Source: Asaia bogorensis (GTDB lineage Bacteria; Pseudomonadota; Alphaproteobacteria; Acetobacterales; Acetobacteraceae). From it: DNA of 64,000 nt. This document shows, piece by piece, positions 46,661 to 56,033 of the stretch; within the stretch, counting starts at the first letter, position 1; the number at the start of each line of letters is the position of its first letter. The stretch is taken from positions 186,001-250,000 of the forward strand of contig CAMBMS010000001.1 of NCBI GenBank assembly GCA_945868845.1, read 5' to 3'. The notes beneath the pieces are model-generated. The model was not told where the DNA came from, made no database searches, and was given only the letters and a program-made list of their open reading frames with translations. The translations under genes and the position numbers were made by a program.

Positions 46661-48241
46661 CTACGCGGCACCCAGATCGCGCGTCAGCCCAGAATAGATC
46701 AACGCCACCGTTTCATGCACGCCGTAGAGCGCAATGAACCCGCCAAAGCGCGGACCGTCGGTCTGCCCGAGCAGCACTTGGTAAAGACACAAAAACCACG
46801 CCCGTAGTTCAGGAAACGCATGCCGCTTGCCCACTTCAAACACTAGGTTCTGCAAGGCCTCACCATCCAGCTGCCCATCGAAGCCACGCAATGTCTCCGC
46901 CAGATCCTCCAGGGCCGCGCGTTCGATATCCGTTGGCGCGCGATAGTGTTTCGTCGGCCGCACGAAATCCTGGTAATAGGCGATCGCGTGATGCACGAGG
47001 CGACCAAGGAATGGCATCTTTTCCGCCGTCGCGCCTGGATTATAACGCTGGATGAAGCCCCAGAGAATTTCCGGCGCCTCCGCATTCACCACGGAAGCAA
47101 GATTGAGAAGCATTCCGAAAGATATCGGGCTGCCGCCATGGTTGGGTAGGCTGCCTCCATGGATGTACCAAACGGGGTTGGCAGGCTGCATCTCAGCCGT
47201 TTGCTCGGACATCTTGGCCGCGTTGGTGAGATATTCATCCACCGCGCGCGGGATGACGTCGAAGTAAAGCCGCTTGGCGCGCGAAGGGGCATTGTACATG
47301 AACTGCGCCAGGCTTTCCGCCGGAGCATAGCGCAACCATTCATCGACCGAGAGACCATTGCCCTTGGACTTGCTGATTTTCTGCGCCTGCTCATCGAGGA
47401 ACAGCTCGTAGGTGAAGCCTACCGGCGGTAGTCCACCCAGAATGCGGCAGATGCGGCCCGACAGCCTTACGGAATCGATCAGATCCTTGCCCGACATTTC
47501 GTAATCCACGCCGAGTGCGTACCAACGCATCGCCCAGTCCGCCTTCCATTGCAGCTTGCAAGCGCCACCGCGTACCGAGGTTTCGAATTTTTCTCCATTG
47601 TCGGGGTCTTGCCAGACCACCGTGCCGGCGGCGGCATCGCGCGCGATCATAGGCACCTGCATGACGATACCGGTTTTTGGATGCACCGGCAGGATCGGCG
47701 AATAGGTGGCCCGTCGATCAGGGCCGAGAGTCGGGAGAATGACCTCCATTACGCGGTCGTATTCTTCCAGCACCCGGATCAGCGCCGCGTCAAATTTGCC
47801 ACTGGCATAGTATTCGGTGGAGGAAGCGAATTCATACTCGAAACCAAATTTATCCAGGAACGCGCACAGGCGGGCATTGTTGTGCGCGCCAAAACTTTCA
47901 TGCGTACCGAACGGGTCGGGGATGCGGGTGAGCGGCTTTCCAAGATGCGGAGTGAGCAAATCGCGGTTGGGTACGTTATCCGGCACCTTGCGCAGCCCGT
48001 CCATGTCGTCGCTGAACGCGAGCAGGCGCGAAGGCAGGCCGGTGAATTTGCTGAACGCCTTGCATACCCAGGAGGTGCGCGCGACTTCTCCGAAGGTACC
48101 AATATGCGGCAGACCGGAGGGGCCGTAGCCGGTCTCAAACAGGGCATGGCCCTTGCCGGATTTCCGCATGCTCTCCATCACCTTGGCGGCTTCCTCGAGC
48201 GGCCAAGCCTTGAGCAGAACGGGGAATGAGGTGTCGGACAT
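46661..48241 (-). CDS. lysS: Lysyl-tRNA synthetase, class I
   Basis: Charges tRNA-Lys. The 526-residue protein is of the class I (archaeal-type) form: [17 protein letters not shown] holds the HIGH-type motif and [18 protein letters not shown] the KMSKS motif. This class is typical of alphaproteobacteria. Full length, with the helical anticodon-binding end. The ATG at 48241 starts [11 protein letters not shown]. It is followed by the MprF-like gene, which in relatives can use Lys-tRNA, a fitting neighbour. Confidence 0.95.
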   Translation of the reverse strand: MSDTSFPVLLKAWPLEEAAKVMESMRKSGKGHALFETGYGPSGLPHIGTFGEVARTSWVCKAFSKFTGLPSRLLAFSDDMDGLRKVPDNVPNRDLLTPHLGKPLTRIPDPFGTHESFGAHNNARLCAFLDKFGFEYEFASSTEYYASGKFDAALIRVLEEYDRVMEVILPTLGPDRRATYSPILPVHPKTGIVMQVPMIARDAAAGTVVWQDPDNGEKFETSVRGGACKLQWKADWAMRWYALGVDYEMSGKDLIDSVRLSGRICRILGGLPPVGFTYELFLDEQAQKISKSKGNGLSVDEWLRYAPAESLAQFMYNAPSRAKRLYFDVIPRAVDEYLTNAAKMSEQTAEMQPANPVWYIHGGSLPNHGGSPISFGMLLNLASVVNAEAPEILWGFIQRYNPGATAEKMPFLGRLVHHAIAYYQDFVRPTKHYRAPTDIERAALEDLAETLRGFDGQLDGEALQNLVFEVGKRHAFPELRAWFLCLYQVLLGQTDGPRFGGFIALYGVHETVALIYSGLTRDLGAA

Positions 48242-48315
48242 GGGCGCGCAAGCTATGGACCGGGGTGGCGCAGGTCAATGATTGGTGATGTGTCGATTTG
48301 AAGTCAGACGCTAGC

Positions 48316-48401
48316 TGGTGGAGGGGGTTGGATTCGAACCAACGTAGGCGTACGCCAGCGGATTTACAGTCCGCCCCCTTTAGCCACTCGGGCACCCCTC
48401 C
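48316..48401 (-). tRNA. tRNA-Tyr (GTA)
   Basis: An 86-nt class II tRNA with a long variable arm. The acceptor pairs GGAGGGG with CCCCTCC, the anticodon stem is GCGGA/TCCGC around CTGTAAA, giving anticodon GTA, and the T arm has GGTTCGAATCC. Discriminator A and CCA are encoded. It lies upstream of lysS and divergent from rlmB. Confidence 0.97.
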
Positions 48402-48542
48402 ATGACCGTGCGACGTATCCGCGTCCGACCGGAGGGGCGGACTATTCCCAAAGCGGGGCGCTTGTCAACGTGACCAGGGATGCGATAGCGGATCGTGTCG
48501 CGCTCTGGGCAGGCGAAGTGGGTTTAGCTATACAACGCGACC

Positions 48543-49721
48543 ATGAAACCTCCCCATTCGCATCGGCCTGGTGGCGGCGGCCGCCCACCGTCCGACCGTG
48601 GCCCCGCGGATCGTGGTCCCGCGGATCGCAATTCGGGCCGCTCCGGGCAAGGCGGGCCACAGCGCCCCTCCGGTGGGCAGGGCCCGTATCAGGGTTCCGG
48701 ACGTGGTCAAGGTGGGGGCCAAGGGGGGAGCGGTCGCAATCAAACCCCTAACCGCCCGGCGCTATCGGGCCAGGGCCAAATCCAGCCAAGCCGCGTTTAC
48801 CACTCCGATGCCCCACCCCGTGATACCTCGCCACGTGATACCTCGCCACGTGATACCTCACAGCGCAATGCTAGGCCACACGAGCCACAGGCGGACGGTA
48901 GGACCCTCTATGCCCGCCCGCCCCATGCCGGCGCCTTTCGCGGCCCCGATCAGCGCGCCAATCAGCGCCCAGATCAGCAGCGGGAAGACCGCTCCGCCCC
49001 ACCCACCCCGCGCGGTGCTATCTGGCTTTATGGCTATCACGCCGTCGCCGCCGCGCTCGGCAATTCCGCGCGCCGCCTGCGCCGCCTCATCCTCACGGAA
49101 GACGCCGAGGCCACCCTCGCTACCCGCCGCCCACAACCCTGGTCGATCGCGCCGGAACGCATGGACCGTGCCGGCATGGACCGTTTATTGGGGCGTGATG
49201 CGGTGCATCAGGGTGTCGCCCTGCTCGCCGATCCGCTGGCCCCGCCCCAACTCGCCACCGTGCTAGCACGCCCCGGCTCCATCCTGGTGCTCGATCAGGT
49301 CACGGACCCGCGCAATATCGGCGCCATCCTCCGTTCCGCCGCCGCGTTTGACGTGGCCGGCGTCATTACCCAAGACCGCAACGCGCCCGAGGAAACTGGC
49401 GCCATGGCCAAAGCCGCCGCCGGCGCGATGGAAATGGTGCCCCTGATCCGCGCGGTGAACATCTCCCGGACCCTTATCGTACTAAAAGCCGCCGGCCTTT
49501 GGGTGGTAGGGCTCGATGCCTCCGGTCCGCCTTTGGCCGGCCCATCCCTGGCGGGCCGACGTATTGCCTTGGTGATGGGTGCCGAGAGCGAGGGCATGCG
49601 TCGGCTGACGCGGGAAACCTGCGATGAGATAGCCGGCCTCAGCATGCACGGCGTGATGGAAAGCCTCAACGTCTCCGCCGCCGCCGCCATTGCGCTTTAT
49701 GAACTAAGCCGGCGCGGATGA
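48543..49721 (+). CDS. rlmB: 23S rRNA 2'-O-methyltransferase RlmB with long disordered N-terminus
   Basis: SpoU-type methyltransferase, 392 residues. The C-terminal 235 residues are a full TrmH/RlmB unit: a substrate-binding part (IWLYGYHAVAAALGNSARR), then LVLDQVTDPRNIGAILRSAAAF, ALVMGAESEGMRRL and MESLNVSAAAAIALYE, which form the SPOUT knot. It probably methylates G2251 of 23S rRNA. The first 155 residues are Gly/Pro/Arg/Gln-rich and predicted disordered, with tandem units GPADR and PRDTS. It overlaps the next gene by four bases. Confidence 0.9.
   Translation: MKPPHSHRPGGGGRPPSDRGPADRGPADRNSGRSGQGGPQRPSGGQGPYQGSGRGQGGGQGGSGRNQTPNRPALSGQGQIQPSRVYHSDAPPRDTSPRDTSPRDTSQRNARPHEPQADGRTLYARPPHAGAFRGPDQRANQRPDQQREDRSAPPTPRGAIWLYGYHAVAAALGNSARRLRRLILTEDAEATLATRRPQPWSIAPERMDRAGMDRLLGRDAVHQGVALLADPLAPPQLATVLARPGSILVLDQVTDPRNIGAILRSAAAFDVAGVITQDRNAPEETGAMAKAAAGAMEMVPLIRAVNISRTLIVLKAAGLWVVGLDASGPPLAGPSLAGRRIALVMGAESEGMRRLTRETCDEIAGLSMHGVMESLNVSAAAAIALYELSRRG
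48816..48860 (+). repeat. Three tandem 15-bp units in rlmB
   Basis: CCMCGTGATACCTCR is repeated three times without gaps and encodes PRDTS three times (residues 92-106 of RlmB). A two-unit 15-bp repeat, encoding DRGPA, lies earlier at 48594-48623. The repeats keep the frame and so can vary in number without breaking the gene. Confidence 0.8.
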
Positions 49722-50503
49722 GCACGAACTTCGATCCGCTTCCCGCAGCCCAGGCCCTGCATCGGGCGCGCCAGACCCGCGCCATGGTCGGCCTGCCCGC
49801 CACCATCGCCCCACGGGATGAAGCCGAGGCCATCGCCGTCCAACACGCTCTCGCTCGCCATGTCGGAATCACCCAGCCGCCCGGCTTCAAGATCGGCGCC
49901 ACCGGGTCCCGCATGCAGGCCTATCTCGGCCTGTCCGGCCCGGCCGCCGGCTTCATGGTCACCGCCAGCATCCATACCAGCGGCGCCAGCCTGCGCTTCG
50001 CCGATAACATCCGCCCGGGCCTGGAATGCGAACTGGCCGTCCGCCTTGCCCGCGACCTACCGCCCGGTCCCTGCACGCAGGAGCAAGCTATGGCAGCGGT
50101 GGGCGAACTGACGGCCGGGATCGAGCTGGTGGATAACCGCTACGGCGCCATAGACACGCTGCACATGCCCACCTTGCTCGCCGACCAGGTGTTTCATAGC
50201 GCCGCCATTCTCGGCGCCCCGGCGCCAGTCACCTGGCGGAACTGGGATCTGGCGACGATCGCCGGCCGCATACTAGTCGATGGGCTGGAACGCGACACAG
50301 GCATGGGCGGCGAATTGCTCGGCCACCCAATGCGCGGCCTCGCCTGGCTTGCCAGCTCCGCCCTCGCCGCCGCCTTTGGCGGGCTGAAAGCCGGGCAGGT
50401 CGTCATGCTGGGCAGCGTGACGCCGCCCATCTGGCTGGAGGGCCCGGCGCATGCCCGGGTGGAATTCGCTGGCCTGCCAGCGGTGGAATTCTCCCTCGTC
50501 TGA
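49718..50503 (+). CDS. 2-keto-4-pentenoate hydratase family protein
   Basis: A 261-residue member of the MhpD/hydratase-decarboxylase branch. KIGATGSRMQAYLGLSGPAAGFM has the conserved lysine, CELAVRLARDLP the metal-binding glutamates with GIELVDNRY, and LGSVTPPIWLEGPAHARVEF is the C-terminal block. It would hydrate a 2-hydroxydienoate or decarboxylate a 2-oxoacid. Its start overlaps the rlmB stop (ATGA), although no functional link is apparent. The 218 bp after it (50504-50721) show no gene. Confidence 0.87.
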   Translation: MSTNFDPLPAAQALHRARQTRAMVGLPATIAPRDEAEAIAVQHALARHVGITQPPGFKIGATGSRMQAYLGLSGPAAGFMVTASIHTSGASLRFADNIRPGLECELAVRLARDLPPGPCTQEQAMAAVGELTAGIELVDNRYGAIDTLHMPTLLADQVFHSAAILGAPAPVTWRNWDLATIAGRILVDGLERDTGMGGELLGHPMRGLAWLASSALAAAFGGLKAGQVVMLGSVTPPIWLEGPAHARVEFAGLPAVEFSLV

Positions 50504-50721
50504 TCCCCGGCACAAAAGCATTCATGTCCGGTGGCAATAGTGCCGCCATGACCGCGCACTTTCCCATTTTCTCGCGGCAGTTGAGCAACGCCAGGATGGC
50601 ATGGTTGGGAAAATGGCCCATGCTGTCAGACGATTTATAGTTCACCCTGTCGCGCGCCGTCCTGTGCCCCGACACGGGAAATCTGCTGTCCTCTGGCCGA
50701 CAATATCACAAGAGGGCATCG

Positions 50722-51077
50722 ATGGATGGACGCTTTACCTGCAGTACGGTGCGTTATCGGATGCACGGAAAACCACTTTTTACCCATTGCTGCCATTGGC
50801 GCTGGTGCTAGCGTGAAGCCGGCACTGCGTTTGCCCTGAATGCGATAATCGAGACCGACCGGGTGAAATTGCTGGCCGGGGAGCCCGATTACACCACCAT
50901 TCAAACGCAAAGCGGCTATGGCCAGAAAATCACCCGCCGGACATCCATATCTTCAGCAGCTCCAAACAGCACTGTGTGGTGTTACCGAAAGGGGTGAAGG
51001 TGGTGCCAGAATTTTACTGCCGTTCGGAGACCAGGCCGACAAAGAGCCTGGACCGGGCGGGCGCACTGCCGCGTTAG
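50722..51077 (+). pseudogene. Second GFA-family pseudogene (nonsense codon and internal deletion)
   Basis: Begins with ATG behind AGAGGG and reads MDGRFTCSTVRYRMHGKPLF, then CCHWRWC followed by TAG at 50809-50811 where relatives have glutamine. It goes on with REAGTAFALNAIIETDRVKL and SGYGQK. Near 50930 the frame changes and about 40 family codons are missing; the rest reads PPDIHIFSSSKQHCVVLPKGV and ends RAGALPR before TAG at 51075. These are blocks of a GFA-domain protein with zinc cysteines already partly altered (CSTV for CGAV). It is not functional as it stands. Confidence 0.75.
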
Positions 51078-51104
51078 AGCGTTCGTCGCTTACGCTGAGT
51101 AGGC
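51075..51104 (+). repeat. Stop-linked intergenic repeat, second full copy
   Basis: Beginning with the TAG of the GFA remnant, 51080-51104 matches 10593-10617 at 23 of 25 positions, including the shared core CGTTCGTCGCTTACGCT. No large inverted arm like the one at 10.6 kb follows. Confidence 0.6.
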
Positions 51105-51181
51105 ACCGGCGCGCACCCTGGTCCAACGCGCGCTGATCGGGCAGACTGGATGTCACGTTCCCGCATGCAGGAGAAAACGCC

Positions 51182-52111
51182 ATGGCTGGAAAAGTCATCA
51201 TCAGCTGCGCCATCACCGGTGGCATCCACACGCCATCCATGTCGCCCTATCTGCCAATCACCCCCGAGCAGATCGCGCGCGACTCGATCGACGCGGCGGA
51301 GGCCGGCGCTGCCATCATCCACCTGCATGCGCGCGATCCGGAAACCGGTGAACCCACCCCTGATCCCGCCGTGTTTCAGCGCTTTTTACCGGTGATCAAA
51401 CAGGCCACGGACGCCGTGGTGAACATCACCACTGGCGGCGGGCTCAACATGACCCTGGAGGAGCGGCTCGCAGCGCCGTTGCAGGCCAGCCCGGAGATGT
51501 GCTCGCTCAACATGGGGTCGATGAATTTCAATATCTCCCAGGCCGGCAACCGGGTGAAGGAATGGAAATACGCCTGGGAAAAACCTTATCTGGACCGTAC
51601 CACCGGCTTCATCTTCCGTAACACCTTCGCCGACATCGAGGGGATCGTGGAAAAGCTCGGCAAGGGCCACGGCACGCGCTTCGAGTTTGAATGCTACGAT
51701 ATCGGCCATCTCTATAACCTGGCCTATTGCCTGGATAAGAAGATCGTCGAGCCGCCCTTGTTCGTGCAGTCCATCTTCGGCATCACCGGCGGCATTGGCG
51801 CCGATATTCAAAACCTAATGTTCGCGCGGGAAACCGCGAACCGGTTATTCGGCGATCAGTATATCTGGTCCGTTCTTGCCGCTGGGCGCCACCAGATGGC
51901 GTTCACCACCACCGCCGGCATTCTGGGCGGCAATGTCCGCGTGGGACTGGAAGACTCGCTTTATATCGGCAAGGGCGAGCTGGCGACTTCCAACGCGCAA
52001 CAGGTGGCAAAAATCCGCCGTATCCTGGAAGACCTGTCCCTGGAGATAGCGACACCAAAGGAAGCGCGAGAAATTCTAAAACTGAAGGGCGGCGACCGGG
52101 TTAAGTTCTGA
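51182..52111 (+). CDS. BKACE family protein (3-keto-5-aminohexanoate cleavage enzyme type)
   Basis: A zinc enzyme of 309 residues that condenses a beta-keto acid with acetyl-CoA in a Claisen-type exchange. KVIISCAITGGIHTPSMSPYLPITPEQIA is the family start, AAIIHLHARDPETGEP has the zinc histidines, and FEFECYDIGHLYNLAY and GITGGIGADIQNL complete the core. The beta-keto acid substrate varies widely across the family and cannot be told here. AGGAG precedes the ATG. M19 dipeptidase and aldo/keto reductase genes follow closely. Confidence 0.93.
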   Translation: MAGKVIISCAITGGIHTPSMSPYLPITPEQIARDSIDAAEAGAAIIHLHARDPETGEPTPDPAVFQRFLPVIKQATDAVVNITTGGGLNMTLEERLAAPLQASPEMCSLNMGSMNFNISQAGNRVKEWKYAWEKPYLDRTTGFIFRNTFADIEGIVEKLGKGHGTRFEFECYDIGHLYNLAYCLDKKIVEPPLFVQSIFGITGGIGADIQNLMFARETANRLFGDQYIWSVLAAGRHQMAFTTTAGILGGNVRVGLEDSLYIGKGELATSNAQQVAKIRRILEDLSLEIATPKEAREILKLKGGDRVKF

Positions 52112-52152
52112 TCGCCACTTGACGACACGGCGCGGGGGGAGAAGCGTTCGCC

Positions 52153-53175
52153 ATGACCGATTCTGATCCCGCCACGTGGCATGCGTCTCTCCTCACCATC
52201 GATACGCACATAGATATTCCCTGGCCCACCGGGCCCTCGCCCTTCGAGCGCGGGCCGCGCCATGTAGATCTGCCGAAGATGCGCGAAGGTGGACTGGCTG
52301 TCGGCTTCTTCGCCGCCTATGTACCGCAGCAGCGCCGCACGCCGGAAAACGAACAAGCCGCCTATGACCGCGCCATTGCCATGCTGCATGCCATCCGCGG
52401 CATGGGTGCCGCTCGCAACGATATTACGGCGCGCATCGCTGTCACCGCCGACGAGATCATGGCGATCAAGCGCGACGGCGTGCTGGGTATCGTGCCCTGC
52501 GTCGAAAACGGTTTTTCGATTGGCACCGACCTGTCGCGTCTCGCGGAATTCCGGGCATTGGGCGCGCGCTACCTCACCATCACGCATAACGGCCATAACG
52601 CCCTGGCCGACGCCGCCATTGCGCGACCGGATCTGGGCGATAGCCCCGCCGAACATGGCGGCCTTTCGGCGCTCGGCCGCGATGCCATCGGCATCATGAA
52701 CCAGCTGGGCATGTTGATCGACGTATCGCACATCTCTCGCGACGCGATGCTGCAAGCCGCCGCTATCTCGCGTTCGCCCACCGTGGCGACGCATTCCTGC
52801 GTACGCGCTTTGTGCGATCACCCGCGCAACATGGATGACGCGCAGCTCGACGTGCTGCGCGATGTCGGCGGCGTCATCCAGATCACCGCCGTCTCCGCTT
52901 TCCTGCGGGCCAAGGCGAGACCCGAAGATGTTACGCCAGTCGATTTCGCCGACCACATCGACTACGCCGTGCGGCGCATTGGCCTCGATCATGTCGGTAT
53001 TTCGTCGGATTTCGATGGTGGCGGCTGGTTCGCCGGCTGGCGCGATGCGTCGGAAAGCGCGAACATCACCACCGAGCTGATCCGGCGCGGCTATGACCGC
53101 GCCGCGCTACGACAGCTTTGGGGTGGTAATTTTTTACGGGTGATGCGACAGGCGGAGGAGATCGCCGATGCGTAG
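52153..53175 (+). CDS. Membrane dipeptidase family (peptidase M19)
   Basis: A 340-residue zinc dipeptidase of the renal dipeptidase family. TIDTHIDIPW gives the HxD site, GIVPCVENGF the bridging glutamate, THNGHN and ATHSCVRALCDHPRN the histidines, and HVGISSDFDGGGW the aspartate. No signal peptide is visible, so it is cytoplasmic and likely splits dipeptides or an amide in the pathway with BKACE. Its stop overlaps the start of the aldo/keto reductase gene by eight bases. Confidence 0.9.
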   Translation: MTDSDPATWHASLLTIDTHIDIPWPTGPSPFERGPRHVDLPKMREGGLAVGFFAAYVPQQRRTPENEQAAYDRAIAMLHAIRGMGAARNDITARIAVTADEIMAIKRDGVLGIVPCVENGFSIGTDLSRLAEFRALGARYLTITHNGHNALADAAIARPDLGDSPAEHGGLSALGRDAIGIMNQLGMLIDVSHISRDAMLQAAAISRSPTVATHSCVRALCDHPRNMDDAQLDVLRDVGGVIQITAVSAFLRAKARPEDVTPVDFADHIDYAVRRIGLDHVGISSDFDGGGWFAGWRDASESANITTELIRRGYDRAALRQLWGGNFLRVMRQAEEIADA

Positions 53176-54004
53176 ACTGCGCCTAGCGCATGGCGTGGAT
53201 GTGAGCGCCCTGGGCCAGGGCACCTGGCTGATGGCCGAGGGCAAGCGGCGCGCAAAAGATGAAGAGGCCGCGCTGGCGCTGGGCGTCGATCTCGGCATGA
53301 CCCTGATCGACACCGCCGAAATGTATGGCTCCGGAAAGTCCGAGGACCTAATCGGGCGAGTGATCAAAACTCGACGTGACGAGGTTTTCCTGGTCTCAAA
53401 AGTCTATCCACACAACGCCTCCCGCGATGGCGTGCCCATTGCCTGCGCGCGCAGCCTAAAACGCCTTGGTGTCGAGAGGATCGATCTTTATTTACTTCAC
53501 TGGCGCGGTGGCATTCCGTTGGCGGAAACTGTCGCAGCGTTCGAAAAATTAAGGATGGACGGCAAGATCGGTGCCTGGGGCGTATCCAATTTCAACACCG
53601 AGGACATGGTAGAACTCGCCACAATTCCCGGCGGCCAACACTGCGTCGCCAACCAGGTACTGTACCACCCAGACAGTCGTGGCATCGAATACGATCTGCT
53701 GCCCTATTGCGCAGAACAAAACATCGCGGTGATGGCCTATTCACCACTTGGTCATTCCGGCACCCCGTTGCGCTCGCGCGCCCTGGCCGAAATCGCCAAG
53801 AGACATAACGTCACGCCGGCACAAATCGCTATCGCCTGGGGCATGCGCCATCCGCATGTCATTTCCATTCCCAAGTCCGGCGATATCGCGCATGTGCGGG
53901 AAAATTCTGCAGCGGCCGATATCGTTCTAAGCGCGGACGACTTCGCCATTATCGACACGACGCATAAGCCACCACGCCGCAAGCAGGCGCTGGACATACT
54001 GTGA
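53168..54004 (+). CDS. Aldo/keto reductase
   Basis: NAD(P)H-dependent oxidoreductase with a TIM barrel, 278 residues. The catalytic tetrad is visible: Asp in LIDTAEMYG with Tyr, Lys in FLVSKVYPHNA, and His in LYLLHWRGG. GVSNFN and PKSG (cofactor) follow in order. It is related to AKR5/YeaE-like bacterial enzymes of broad specificity. It overlaps the dipeptidase gene, and hyfB starts 13 bases after its stop. Confidence 0.92.
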   Translation: MRRLRLAHGVDVSALGQGTWLMAEGKRRAKDEEAALALGVDLGMTLIDTAEMYGSGKSEDLIGRVIKTRRDEVFLVSKVYPHNASRDGVPIACARSLKRLGVERIDLYLLHWRGGIPLAETVAAFEKLRMDGKIGAWGVSNFNTEDMVELATIPGGQHCVANQVLYHPDSRGIEYDLLPYCAEQNIAVMAYSPLGHSGTPLRSRALAEIAKRHNVTPAQIAIAWGMRHPHVISIPKSGDIAHVRENSAAADIVLSADDFAIIDTTHKPPRRKQALDIL

Positions 54005-54017
54005 GCAGAGGTGCGGC

Positions 54018-56033
54018 GTGATTACGATTGCCCTGCATGGCCTGGTAGCCATCCTGCTGGGCCTTGCGGGGCTGGGTGTGGTCGGCACTTTCAGCAAAGG
54101 CCGGGCATCGTTCGTGCATCAGGGCTGCGCGATCCTCTGCGCGCTCGGCGCGTTATTGTCGATCACGGCCTTGCTTCTGCCGGGCGCGGCCACGCTGGCC
54201 TTGCCGGTCGGCCTGCCGGGCAAGGCGATGCAGCTAGCACTGGACCCGCTATCGCTGGTCTTCCTGCTGCTGCTGTTCGTCACCGCCACGGCGGCCGCGG
54301 TGTTCGCGCTAGAACAGCACGCGCCAGAAGAAGCCCGTGCTATGCCTTTTTTTCCCGTCTTCATCGCCGCCATGGCGCTCGCCTTACTGGCAGCGGATGC
54401 CTTTACTTTTCTGGTCGGCTTCGAGTTGATGTCGCTCGCCTCCTGGGCCACGGTTTTGTACCGCCATGAGGAAGACCGTTCGCGCAGCGCCGCCTTGTTC
54501 TATCTCGGCATGGCGAGCTTTAGCGCGGCCTGCCTGATCCCAGCCTTCGCGTTGCTCGGCGGCGGCGAGCCCGATTTCGCGGCGATGCGCGCGCTGCCGC
54601 CGGAGGGCTGGCACGCGTTCCTGGTCCTCGCTTTGGTGGTGCTGGGTGCGGGTTCCAAGGCCGGGTTGGCGCCGCTGCATCTGTGGCTACCGCTCGCCCA
54701 TCCGGCCGCTCCCAGCCATATATCTGCCCTGATGTCCGGAGCGATGACGAAGGTGGCGCTCTACGTCATCATTCGCGTGCTGTTCGATCTGTGCGGCCCA
54801 GCGCAGCCGATCTGGTTCGGCTATCCGCTGCTCGTAATGGGCTCGGCCTCCGCCATCCTTGGCGCCTTGCGGGCCAATATGGAGAGCGACCTAAAATCGG
54901 TTCTGGCAGCCAGCACGATCGAGAATGTCGGCCTCGTCGCCATCGGCCTCGGCCTGGCGCTGCTAGCGCGCGGCGCCGACCTGGCGCCGTTGGCGGCCCT
55001 CGCCCTGGCCGGAGCGCTGTTACATATATTGACCCACGGCGTGTTCAAGACTTTGCTGTTCCTCGGCGCCGGCGCGGCGCAGCATGGCGGCGGCAGCCGG
55101 ATATTGCAGCGTCTCGGCGGGCTGGTGCATCGCATGCCGGTCACCACCGCCTGCATGATCGCCGGCTGCATCTGCCTCGCCGCCCTGCCACCCGGACCCG
55201 GCTTCGCGAGCGAATGGCTGCTGTTCCAGGCCGTTCTCGCCGCGCCACGCATCGGTGGTCTCGCCCTGCAAACCTGCCTCACGGTCGTCGCCGCGCTGAT
55301 GGCCATGGCCGCCGCGCTGGCCGCCACCGCCGCCATTCGCCTGCTCGGCGTCGCCTTTCTCGGCCGCCCGCGCACCCCGCGCGTCGCCGGAGCGCAGGAA
55401 GCCGGGCCCGCCGCGCGCGCCGCCATGCTGGGCCTCGTCGCACTCTCCGCCGTGATCGGACTTTTCCCGACCAGCGCGCTGGCCCTAATCGAGCCGGCGA
55501 TCCGCCAGATGCTGCGCACCCACCTGTCCGGCCAGATCGGTGTGCTGAGCCTCCATCCCAGCGCGGACGCGCCCGGCTACACGGCGCTGATCACCGCCTT
55601 GCTGCTGGCGGCCAGTGGTATCGGCATTTTCCTCCTCCTGCGGCGCTGGGCGGTGGCCGGGCATCGGCGCGGCCCAGCCTGGGCCTGCGGCTTTGCCGCC
55701 CCGCCCGCCTGGCTGCCCTTCGGCGACCCGGCGACCCAATATGGCGGCGCCTCCTTTGCCCAACCGCTGCGCCGGGCACTCGGCACCGCGTTGCTGGCGG
55801 CGCGGGAGGAGGTGGACATACCGCGCCCAGGTGAAACACGAGCTGGCCGCCACAGCGTGACGCTGCGCGACCCGGCGGAGCCCTGGCTGTTCGCCCCGAT
55901 CGGGCGCTGGCGCGAAAAAATCGTCGGCATCGCCGATGCCATGCAATTCCTCACCATCCGCCAAACCTTGTCGGTGATGTTCGCCGTGCTGATACTGTTC
56001 TTGGCCAGCATAGCGGTGGTGGAGACATGGTGA
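54018..56033 (+). CDS. hyfB: Hydrogenase-4 component B-like membrane subunit (NuoL/MrpA-type)
   Basis: A 671-residue antiporter-like membrane protein with about 15 helices. It has the proton-channel pattern of HyfB/HycC: FELMSLASWATVLYRHEE, GAGSKAGLAPLHLWLPLAHPAAPSHISALMSGAMTK with channel lysines, ENVGLVAIGLGLA, LLHILTHGVFKTLLFLGAG and LPPGPGFASEWLLFQ. A GTG start at 54018 follows AGAGG. It is the first gene of a six-gene unit in which every gene overlaps the next. It should pump protons or sodium ions, driven by the peripheral arm. Confidence 0.92.
   Translation: MITIALHGLVAILLGLAGLGVVGTFSKGRASFVHQGCAILCALGALLSITALLLPGAATLALPVGLPGKAMQLALDPLSLVFLLLLFVTATAAAVFALEQHAPEEARAMPFFPVFIAAMALALLAADAFTFLVGFELMSLASWATVLYRHEEDRSRSAALFYLGMASFSAACLIPAFALLGGGEPDFAAMRALPPEGWHAFLVLALVVLGAGSKAGLAPLHLWLPLAHPAAPSHISALMSGAMTKVALYVIIRVLFDLCGPAQPIWFGYPLLVMGSASAILGALRANMESDLKSVLAASTIENVGLVAIGLGLALLARGADLAPLAALALAGALLHILTHGVFKTLLFLGAGAAQHGGGSRILQRLGGLVHRMPVTTACMIAGCICLAALPPGPGFASEWLLFQAVLAAPRIGGLALQTCLTVVAALMAMAAALAATAAIRLLGVAFLGRPRTPRVAGAQEAGPAARAAMLGLVALSAVIGLFPTSALALIEPAIRQMLRTHLSGQIGVLSLHPSADAPGYTALITALLLAASGIGIFLLLRRWAVAGHRRGPAWACGFAAPPAWLPFGDPATQYGGASFAQPLRRALGTALLAAREEVDIPRPGETRAGRHSVTLRDPAEPWLFAPIGRWREKIVGIADAMQFLTIRQTLSVMFAVLILFLASIAVVETW

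Noticed and set aside
45319-46737. Long plus-strand open frames opposite the MprF-like gene
   Set aside because: Their composition (Gln/His-rich, no hydrophobic pattern) is that of an antisense shadow of a membrane protein.
48594-48860. CRISPR-like array
   Set aside because: The repeats are contiguous 15-bp in-frame units without spacers, coding for GPADR and PRDTS.
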